Position numbers and translations under genes: made by a program. A stretch of DNA of 44,216 bases from an uncultured Opitutia bacterium. GTDB taxonomy: Bacteria > Verrucomicrobiota > Verrucomicrobiia > Opitutales > Opitutaceae. The stretch covers positions 1 through 44,216 of the forward strand of contig CAIKHO010000044.1 of assembly GCA_903827245.1 (NCBI GenBank), given 5' to 3'. The notes beneath the pieces were generated by a model. That model had not been told where the DNA came from, ran no database searches, and saw only the letters and a program-made list of their open reading frames with translations. Each line of letters opens with the position of its first letter. Position 1 is the first letter of the stretch. Shown here piece after piece: positions 38,304-44,216 of the stretch.

Positions 38304-39365
38304 CTAGCGCGTCAGCTCGCCCTTTTCCGGAACGCCGGGTTCATCGAGCAGCTGGATCGAAGAGGCCGGGCCGAGGTCGGGGTCCTTCCATTCGCTCAGG
38401 GCCCAGACCACCTTCTTTTCGGGCGTCACCTCCAGCACATGGACCGAGCCCGGCCACGTGTTTGGATCCTTCAGGTCGGACGGGCACCAGTTGCAGATCA
38501 CGGTGTTGCCGTTCGCGAGGCGGTTCACTTCCTGAAAAATGAAGCATTTGTACTCGGGCACGTCCTTCTCGGAGAACTGCCACACCACGTCGCCCTGCTG
38601 GTTCACCTCAATCACGGTGTTGTGGTAGGAGGAGATGAGGGTGTTCCCGTTCTTGAGGCGCACCGCGTCCCATGGCCCGTTGGTGGCGTAGGACCAGATT
38701 TCCTTTCCGTCCTGGTCGTACTCGACGACACGTTTGTCGTCGAGGTGCGCGGCGAGGTAGGTGCCGGCCTGCGTCAGGCGGACGCGCCGGAATTGCAGGT
38801 GCGGGCTTTTGTCGGGATGCGGCGTGGGCAGTGCGAGTTCCTTCTCGGTCCTGCCGGTGACCGTGTTGATGAGCATCAGCTTCGCCGGCTTGCCGTTCAC
38901 CACGAGGAGCACGCGGTCGAGGCCGATCGGCTGGATCGAATGGATTTCCGTGTCCTTCGGCGCGACGATGTCCCAGACGATCTTCTTGTCGGGCGTGATC
39001 TCACTGGCGCCGACCTTGCGGCAGAAGACGATGTTGCCGTTCGAAAGCATGGTGGCATCGCCCAGCTCCTGGAGCGTGCCGCTGGCGTCGTTGATCGGAA
39101 TCGAATACGACCAGGCCACCCGGCCGTTGCGCACCACGTAGAGGGTCTGGTCCTTTTTCCGGTGATCCCACTCGCCGGTGTAGAGGAAGGGGTGCTGGTC
39201 CAGACCCTTGCCGGGCAGCACGGCGGGAGCCATGGGACCGGTGGGCGCGGCCGGAACGGGAGAAGCGGGTTGATCCGCCGCAGGCAGGCTGGCCGGAACG
39301 GCCATGAGAATCAGGCCTGCGGCCACGCCGAGGCCCGGACAGGCAAGGGGGTTCTTAAGGGGCAT
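38304..39365 (-). CDS. Exported PQQ-like/arylsulfotransferase-like beta-propeller protein
   Basis: 353-residue protein with a signal sequence (KNPLACPGLGVAAGLILMAVPASLPAA, cut near 29), then a Pro-rich linker, then repeated blades. The blade motif recurs three times as a short run LxNGNxxxC/S: LSNGNIVFC, LKNGNTLIS and LANGNTVIC, each followed by a DxxGxxVW-type strand (KKIVWDI, GDVVWQF, KKVVWAL). The fold family covers periplasmic enzymes and binding proteins; no catalytic residue can be assigned. As the first structural gene after the regulator it could be a surface or periplasmic sugar-acid binding or processing protein, such as a lactonase. That role is only inference. Start is the ATG at 39365. 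Confidence 0.78.
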   Translation of the reverse strand: MPLKNPLACPGLGVAAGLILMAVPASLPAADQPASPVPAAPTGPMAPAVLPGKGLDQHPFLYTGEWDHRKKDQTLYVVRNGRVAWSYSIPINDASGTLQELGDATMLSNGNIVFCRKVGASEITPDKKIVWDIVAPKDTEIHSIQPIGLDRVLLVVNGKPAKLMLINTVTGRTEKELALPTPHPDKSPHLQFRRVRLTQAGTYLAAHLDDKRVVEYDQDGKEIWSYATNGPWDAVRLKNGNTLISSYHNTVIEVNQQGDVVWQFSEKDVPEYKCFIFQEVNRLANGNTVICNWCPSDLKDPNTWPGSVHVLEVTPEKKVVWALSEWKDPDLGPASSIQLLDEPGVPEKGELTR

Positions 39366-39473
39366 GCACCCGCAGCCTTAACGCGATCCGCGGCCAAATA
39401 AACCCGATTATTGCGCATTTGATTTCGAAAATTGCGCAGGAGCGGAATCGCGGGCCTACCCATCCTTAGCTCT

Positions 39474-39544
39474 CCCTCGGATTGCCTCCTGTAAACCTTC
39501 CGATCCGAACCGTTCCCACAGGAGACAGGCCGAGGCCGATCCGA
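39474..39544 (-). repeat. 70-bp dispersed repeat, copy 2
   Basis: Near-identical inverse of 1332-1401: CTCGGATTGCCTCCTGTAAA, CTTCCGATCC, then CACAGGAGACAGGC and GGCCGATCCG. It lies about 20 bp downstream of the AraC-type regulator's stop and upstream of the beta-propeller gene. The CTCCTGT and ACAGGAG halves can form a hairpin. Confidence 0.85.
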
Positions 39545-39565
39545 GACTGGGCATTGGCGACGGTC

Positions 39566-40807
39566 TCAGCGGCCCACGCCAAAGCGGCGCCGGTATTCGC
39601 CGGGGGGCAGGCCGGTTTCCGTCTTGAAGACGACACTGAGATATTCCGGCTCGAAGCCGGCGCGGCCGGCGATCTCCCAGACCGGCAGCTCCGTGCCGAC
39701 CAGCAGTTCCTTCACGCGGTTCAATTGCACGCGCAGGATCTCCTCGCGCGGCGTGCGACCGAGCAGCTTGCGGAAACGCGTCTCCAGCGCCCGCCGCGCC
39801 ATCGGGCAGTGGCGCAGCACCTCGCTGACCCGGATGCCTTCGCAGGCGTGCTCGCGGATGTAGCGCAGGGCGCCCGCGATCTTCGGGTCCGCCACCGCGA
39901 GGATGTCCGTGCTCTGGCGGGTCGCGACGTCCACCGGAGGAATCAGCCGGGCCGTCGGCGGGATTTTCTCCCCTTGCATCATCAGCGAGAGCAGGGCCGC
40001 AGCCTCCCACCCCGCGCGCCGCGGGTTCAGCGTCACGCTCGACAACGGCGGCGGGGACAGCACGCACAGGACCTCGTCGTTGTCCACGCCCAGCACCGCC
40101 ACCTCCTCCGGCACGGCCAGGCCCACGCGCCGGCACGCCTCCAGCACCTGCTGGCCGCGATTGTCGTAGCAGGCGAAGACGGCGGCTGGCCGCGGCAGCC
40201 CGGCCAGCCACGTCCCGATCTCATCCACCTCGGCATCGCCGTCCAGCGCCCGGCGGACGGGTTTGTAGAAATGACACCGGTGGCCCGAGCTCCGCACGAG
40301 CAGGCTGAACTGTTCGCCCCGGCGGTTGGACCAGCTGAAGCGGGGATTCCCGCAGAAGGCGAAATGCCGGAAACCGCGCTCGAGGAAATGCTGCGCGGCC
40401 ATCCGCGCGATCGCGGTGTCGTCCGCCTTCACCCAAGGCGCGCGCGGCAGCAGCCGCGACGGTGTCAGGTCGACCGCCGGCACCGACATCCGCCCCACCG
40501 CCCGGGCAATGCGGCGGTTCTCGCCGCGGACAATGATCCCCTGTCCGTCCCACGACGCCAGCCAAGGCGGCGGACGGTCCGCGATGCCGAGCTCCGCATA
40601 ATGCACCTGCCAAGGACCGTGACTGAGGATGTACTCGCCGATGCCCACGAGCAGACCCCGCGCGTAGGCATTGCTGGCCTCGAACAACAGCGCGACCTTC
40701 GGCAGCGCCGGCCGGCGCGAAACCGGCCGCGCTCCGGGGGATTTGCCGGTTTTGCGTCCGGCCGGTGTCGTCTGGGTCAAGGTGGGCAAAATGGTTTGAC
40801 GGTTCAC
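39566..40807 (-). CDS. AraC-family regulator with LacI-like sensor domain (XylR type)
   Basis: 413-residue regulator if started at GTG 40807. An N-terminal periplasmic-binding-protein-like sensor domain (about 25-285) begins PKVALLFEASNAYARGLLVGIGEY and includes ADDTAIARMAAQHFLERGFRHFAFCG. A C-terminal AraC HTH pair ends RKLLGRTPREEILRVQLNRVKELLVGTELPVWEIAGRAGFEPEYLSVVFKTETGLPPGEYRR. This is the XylR-like architecture for sensing pentoses. The ORF remains open to 41134 and an ATG exists at 40906, but that would leave only 15 bp to the divergent vapB start. GTG 40807 is a compromise and uncertain. It is the likely operon regulator. Confidence 0.85.
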   Translation of the reverse strand: MNRQTILPTLTQTTPAGRKTGKSPGARPVSRRPALPKVALLFEASNAYARGLLVGIGEYILSHGPWQVHYAELGIADRPPPWLASWDGQGIIVRGENRRIARAVGRMSVPAVDLTPSRLLPRAPWVKADDTAIARMAAQHFLERGFRHFAFCGNPRFSWSNRRGEQFSLLVRSSGHRCHFYKPVRRALDGDAEVDEIGTWLAGLPRPAAVFACYDNRGQQVLEACRRVGLAVPEEVAVLGVDNDEVLCVLSPPPLSSVTLNPRRAGWEAAALLSLMMQGEKIPPTARLIPPVDVATRQSTDILAVADPKIAGALRYIREHACEGIRVSEVLRHCPMARRALETRFRKLLGRTPREEILRVQLNRVKELLVGTELPVWEIAGRAGFEPEYLSVVFKTETGLPPGEYRRRFGVGR

Positions 40808-40920
40808 CCGACGCAAACGCAGGCCCGGACCGAAGGCGAGGCTTTGGCACGCGGCCGCAAACCTGCCCCACCCATTTCCACCGGCTTGACCGTGCAGATC
40901 ATTCATGCACCGTCGTCTGC

Positions 40921-41118
40921 ATGAGAACCACCCTGAACCTGGACGAAGCCCTGCTGGCCGAGGCCGGCGACTATGCCGGACTGAAGGAAAAAACGGCGCT
41001 GTTGCACGAGGGCCTGCGCGCGCTGATCCAGCGCGAGGCGTCAGCCCGCCTGGCGGCCCTCGGCGGGCGCGATCGCAAGGCCGCCGCCGCCCCGCGCCGC
41101 AAGGCGGCCCGGCCATGA
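40921..41118 (+). CDS. VapB-like antitoxin
   Basis: 65-residue antitoxin. The first strand RTTLNLDEALLAEA is the ribbon-helix-helix start typical of VapB (M-R-T-T-L-N-L-D). ALLHEGLRALIQRE is the second helix, and a basic Ala/Arg-rich tail follows. The ATG at 40921 is directly supported by this motif. It overlaps vapC by 4 bp (ATGA), so the two are coupled. Confidence 0.88.
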   Translation: MRTTLNLDEALLAEAGDYAGLKEKTALLHEGLRALIQREASARLAALGGRDRKAAAAPRRKAARP

Positions 41119-41489
41119 AGGTGCTGGTCGACACCTCGGTGTGGATCGACCATTTCCATCGCGCGGATCCGCAGCTTCAGGCGCTGCTGCTGGGAGGACA
41201 GGCGTGGACGCATACCGTCGTCATCGGCGAGCTTGCCGCCGGCCGGCTCCGGCAGCGCAACGAGATCCTGCTCCATCTGCAAAAACTTCCGCGCGGGGAC
41301 GAGATCGACCTCGGCGAGGGGCTGCACCTGGTGGCGGAGCACGAATTGTGGGGACGCGGGCTGTCGTGGTCCGACATCCAGTTGCTCGCCGCCGCCAGCA
41401 TCGACCGGCTCACCGTCTGGACCCGTGACCGGGCGCTGGCCCGTGCGGCCACGGAGCTGGGCTTGGCCCACGTGGCAAATGCGGTGTAA
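41115..41489 (+). CDS. VapC-family PIN-domain toxin
   Basis: 124-residue PIN-domain ribonuclease. The four acidic positions are visible: Asp6 (LVDTSVWID), Glu39 (VIGELAAG), Asp87 (WSDIQLL) and Asp105 (TRDRAL). VapC toxins cleave tRNA or rRNA, and VapB blocks them. Length and spacing are normal. Start is the ATG at 41115, overlapping the vapB stop. Confidence 0.92.
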   Translation: MKVLVDTSVWIDHFHRADPQLQALLLGGQAWTHTVVIGELAAGRLRQRNEILLHLQKLPRGDEIDLGEGLHLVAEHELWGRGLSWSDIQLLAAASIDRLTVWTRDRALARAATELGLAHVANAV

Positions 41490-41553
41490 TCCTCCCGGCT
41501 GGCCGCCGGAGAGGCGCTCCATGCCGCGATGATTAAGCGGGGGCATTTATCTC

Positions 41554-41606
41554 GTAGGCCGCCTGCTTGCAGGCGCTCTGAGAGCGCAAGCAAGCTCGCA
41601 GCCCAC
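41554..41606. repeat. GTAG/GTGG-footed inverted hairpin doublet 3
   Basis: The left unit is 41554-41579: GTAG, then a perfect 7-bp stem CGCCTGC-TT-GCAGGCG. The right unit is 41581-41606, the inverse, stem GCAAGC with GCTCGC (one G-T pair), ending CCAC, so its foot reads GTGG. It lies between vapC and the esterase gene. The rest of 41490-41759 shows only an AGGAG ribosome-binding site ahead of the esterase start. Confidence 0.85.
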
Positions 41607-41759
41607 CAAGATTCCTCGAGCTGACCCACTACCGAGCAGGCGGTCGATGCCATCGCAGAGCCGAAAGGCCGTTCCTCCGTTTTCAAACCGCTGCCGGCCC
41701 CGGTGCTTGTGCCGGAGCCCGGGCGGGTTCTACAATTCCGTCCCAGCAGGAGCTTTCTT

Positions 41760-43571
41760 ATGGAAAAATCACCCGACCCCCGGCCGAGCAATCCCTCCAG
41801 TCACCCCGCCCCAACCTCGATCGAACGGCGTACCTTTGTTAAGGGCATCGCAACCTTGGGGGCCGGCCTGGCCACGGCCGCCGTTCTGCCAAGAAGCACG
41901 CAGGCCCAGGCGGCCGGGCCGCAGCCGTCCGCCGGCGCCGCAGCCCCGGCGGCTCCCGCGACTTCCGGCCGCCAGCAAGGCGTCGCCGCCTCTGACGCCA
42001 CCACCGTGGTCGAGACCACGGCCGGTAAAATCCGCGGCTTCCGGCGCGACGGCGTCTACAGTTTCAAGGGTGTTCCCTATGGCGCCTCCACGGCCGGCCC
42101 GGCCCGGTTCATGCCGCCGGGCAGGCCCGAGCCCTGGGCGGGAATCCGCAATGCCCTGCACTACGGGCGGGTCTGCCCGATGTACGACGCCTCGCGCGCG
42201 AACACCGACGGACACAACCGGGCGGACAAGGACGAGGACTCGTTTCTGCTTTACCGCGGCTACTCCGAGCAGGTGCCCGGCGAGGACTGCCTGCGCGCGA
42301 ACATCTGGACGCCCGAGATCAACGGCACGCGCAAGCGCCCCGTGATGGTTTACATGCACGGCGGCGGATTCACCATCGGCTGCAGCAACGACCTGCTCTC
42401 GTACGACGGCGAGAATCTCGCCCGCAATCACGACGTGGTGGTGGTGACGCACAACCACCGCCTGAATGCGTTCGGCTACCTGAATCTCGCCGAATTGGGC
42501 GGACCCGAGTACGCGAGCTCCGCGAACGCCGGCATGCTCGATATCGTGGCCGTGCTCGAATGGGTCCGGGACAACATCGCGCGCTTCGGCGGCGACCCGG
42601 ACAATGTGCTCGTCTTCGGCCAGTCCGGCGGGGGCGGAAAGGTCGCCACGCTGCTGGCCATGCCCGCCGCCCAGGGGCTGTTCCATCGCGCGGCCATCCA
42701 GAGCGGCACGTATCTGAAAATGAGCACACCGGAGGAGTCGGGCCAGCTGACGGCGGCGGTGCTGGCGGAACTCGGCCTGTCAAAATCGCAGCTCGCCGAA
42801 CTGCACACCCTCCCGGTCGACCGCCTCGTGGCGGCGGTCGGCGCGGCGTCGCGGAAATTCGCGCGCCCCGGAAGATCCGGGCCGCTCCGCCGGGATTTCG
42901 GCGACATCGCCTTCCGGCCGACGGTGGACGGCAAGATCCTGCCAAGCCATCCGTTCGATCCCGTGGCCCCGGCCATCTCCGCGCACGTGCCGCTCCTGAC
43001 CGGGACCTGCGTGCACGAGTCGGTGAACGGCATCGGCAATGCCGAGGTGGACACAATGACCGAGGAGGAGATGGGCCGGCGGATGCGCACAGCCTACGGG
43101 GACAAAGCCCAGGCGATCATCGACGCCTACCGCCGCGAATATTCAAGAGGCAAACCCTTCGACATTTACGCCGCGATCGCCGCGGCGCCAGCCAGGCAGG
43201 TGGTGTTCACGCAAGCCGCCCGGAAAGCGGCGCTGGGCGGGGCACCGGCCTACGAGTATTTATTCGCATGGCGGACGCCGATGCTCGATGGGCGGCCCGG
43301 CACGTATCACAGCTGCGAGATCCCGTTCGTCTTCGACAATGCCGAGCTTTGCGACCACTATACCGGCCGCACGCCGGAGGCGCTCGCGCTCGCGAAACAG
43401 GTCAGCGGAGCCTGGGTCAATTTCGCGCGGACCGGGAATCCCAATCACGCCGGGCTGCCGCACTGGCCGGCCTTCACGCCGGAAAAATGCGAGACGATGA
43501 TCTTCGACACCGTCTGCACCGCGCGAAATGACCCCGAGGGTGAGGGCCGGCGGCTCGCGGCGGCGGTTTGA
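41760..43571 (+). CDS. Type B carboxylesterase, Tat-exported
   Basis: 603-residue alpha/beta-hydrolase of the carboxylesterase B family. The N-terminus has a twin-arginine signal ([21 protein letters not shown], about 21-42), so export as a folded enzyme is likely. Catalytic elements are the nucleophile elbow [10 protein letters not shown], the oxyanion HGGGF in [10 protein letters not shown], the acidic member in [11 protein letters not shown] and the His in [10 protein letters not shown]. The substrate is an ester of unknown type; decorated plant polysaccharides would fit the neighbouring glycosidases. Start is the ATG at 41760, with the ribosome-binding site AGGAG 8-12 nt ahead. The frame is open to 41703 but without such a site. 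Confidence 0.92.
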   Translation: MEKSPDPRPSNPSSHPAPTSIERRTFVKGIATLGAGLATAAVLPRSTQAQAAGPQPSAGAAAPAAPATSGRQQGVAASDATTVVETTAGKIRGFRRDGVYSFKGVPYGASTAGPARFMPPGRPEPWAGIRNALHYGRVCPMYDASRANTDGHNRADKDEDSFLLYRGYSEQVPGEDCLRANIWTPEINGTRKRPVMVYMHGGGFTIGCSNDLLSYDGENLARNHDVVVVTHNHRLNAFGYLNLAELGGPEYASSANAGMLDIVAVLEWVRDNIARFGGDPDNVLVFGQSGGGGKVATLLAMPAAQGLFHRAAIQSGTYLKMSTPEESGQLTAAVLAELGLSKSQLAELHTLPVDRLVAAVGAASRKFARPGRSGPLRRDFGDIAFRPTVDGKILPSHPFDPVAPAISAHVPLLTGTCVHESVNGIGNAEVDTMTEEEMGRRMRTAYGDKAQAIIDAYRREYSRGKPFDIYAAIAAAPARQVVFTQAARKAALGGAPAYEYLFAWRTPMLDGRPGTYHSCEIPFVFDNAELCDHYTGRTPEALALAKQVSGAWVNFARTGNPNHAGLPHWPAFTPEKCETMIFDTVCTARNDPEGEGRRLAAAV

Positions 43572-43592
43572 AACGGTTGGGCAGTATAAAAA

Positions 43593-43680
43593 TTGTTGTA
43601 GCCGAGGTCGCTGACCCCGGTTTTGCCATTCTTCAGTCGTGATCTCCCGGCACCGGGGTCGGCGACCCCGGCTACAACAA
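43593..43680. repeat. GTAG-footed inverted hairpin doublet 4
   Basis: Arms 43593-43620 (TTGTTGTAG, then CCGAGGTC-GCT-GACCCCGG) and 43653-43680 (CCGGGGTC-GGC-GACCCCGG, then CTACAACAA) are complementary at 26 of 28 positions. Each arm also folds on itself, the right one with a perfect 8-bp stem. It lies 22 bp after the esterase stop, between convergent genes. Confidence 0.9.
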
Positions 43681-43715
43681 AACGTGCCACCGCCCGGCAA
43701 TGGCGGTTTCCCCGC

Positions 43716-44006
43716 TCAGCCTGACGGCAGGCTCACCAGGTCATCCGGGTGGGTTTGCTCGCGCTCGCTCTCGAGGTATTTCTGGTCCTTGCGCGTCTTC
43801 ACCACGATCTTCACCGTGGCGGCGCCGGTTCCGACAAAAAATTCGTCGGTGCCGGCTTCAATGAGCGCGATGGCGGCAACCTGGGAAAGCGACCAACGCG
43901 TCTTGTCGGAATTGATCCCCCCGATCATTTCAATGCGGTCATGCGGATCGAGGCTGTAGACGCGGTTGACAAAGGTGATTGCGCGGCGGCGGTAGGCACG
44001 GGCCAT
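43716..44006 (-). CDS. DUF3892-like small protein
   Basis: 96-residue soluble protein. DPHDRIEMIGGIN, the helix SLSQVAAIALIEAGTDEFFV and the strand VKIVVKTRKDQKYLESEREQTHPDDLVSLP match the DUF3892 pattern (a conserved D/N-L and x-LP end). The first 15 residues are basic (ARAYRRR). No function is known for the family as far as I can say. Start is the ATG at 44004-44006. It is convergent with the esterase gene, with doublet 4 between them. Confidence 0.82.
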   Translation of the reverse strand: MARAYRRRAITFVNRVYSLDPHDRIEMIGGINSDKTRWSLSQVAAIALIEAGTDEFFVGTGAATVKIVVKTRKDQKYLESEREQTHPDDLVSLPSG

Positions 44007-44169
44007 GGTAATTGTGATTGAGTGTTTCTTCGGCGCCCTTGCGCGCTAAGTGAGAACCAAGCCTATTGTGCATCGCCGACATTAGCGAATGAATCAGAGC
44101 GATGGCCAGTTCGGCCCCTGCGCATCTTCGAGGTTCAACCCCCCGGGAAATTTTCACAAACGGGGCACC

Positions 44170-44188
44170 AAAAAACCGGGGAGCCCGG
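44170..44188 (-). terminator. Possible terminator of a leftward gene beyond the window
   Basis: On the minus strand CCGGG-CTC-CCCGG is followed by TTTTTT. The 5-bp stem is short but the T-tract is clean. The last 210 bp of the window (44007-44216) otherwise show no gene. The CDS it would serve must lie to the right. Confidence 0.4.
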
Positions 44189-44216
44189 CAACGCTGCCTG
44201 CCACCCGGCAAAAAAA

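Overview
The window is GC-rich, densely coding bacterial chromosome. The gene repertoire and the style of its intergenic repeats suggest a Verrucomicrobiota member, probably of the Opitutaceae: type II phosphatidylserine decarboxylase, RNase Y, an exosortase fused to EpsI, secreted GH35 and GH51 glycosidases, and many GTG-led ATGA/GTGA gene overlaps. This placement is inferred from gene content; no rRNA gene is present. I support one tRNA, about 33 protein genes, one clear terminator, one probable operator and more than a dozen repeat elements.

Layout. (1) 1-9.9 kb is housekeeping: tRNA-Leu(UAG), psd, clpB, an Hpt-domain protein, a MazG-like protein, a DEDDh exonuclease, a HisN-type phosphatase, a DUF2059 protein, queF and RNase Y. 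(2) 10.2-21.4 kb is a surface-polysaccharide region. A leftward operon encodes two GT-B glycosyltransferases and an exosortase/EpsI protein. A rightward pair encodes a GT9 transferase and a flippase. A lone GT2 gene follows, then a tightly overlapped rightward run of O-antigen ligase, methyltransferase and RodA, followed by RNase E/G with a textbook terminator. (3) 23.4-31.7 kb is accessory: DUF4256, a ParE/RelE-type toxin-antitoxin pair, a GH35 beta-galactosidase, a GH51 arabinofuranosidase and a hipBA pair with an AT-rich control region. (4) 32-40.8 kb is a leftward catabolic operon. It holds an AraC/XylR-type regulator, a periplasmic beta-propeller protein, an MFS carrier, an enolase-superfamily sugar-acid dehydratase, a FAH-family protein, a beta-hydroxyacid dehydrogenase and an alpha-ketoglutarate-semialdehyde-type dehydrogenase. 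The set fits a non-phosphorylative pentonate route to 2-oxoglutarate. (5) 40.9-44.2 kb holds vapBC, a Tat-exported type B carboxylesterase and a DUF3892 protein.

How they fit together: the secreted GH35 and GH51 enzymes could release galactose and L-arabinose from plant polymers. The neighbouring operon could import and oxidise a derived sugar acid without phosphorylation.

The most unusual signal is between the genes. At least four inverted hairpin doublets start with GTAG or GTGG and end with CTAC or CCAC, each with a different palindrome (REPIN/BIME-like). Three copies of a roughly 200-320 bp nested inverted-repeat element share a modular design. A 70-bp repeat occurs twice. Several of these repeats sit exactly on stop codons or run into reading frames (aldehyde dehydrogenase, MFS, HisN, exosortase). 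No transposase is present in the window.
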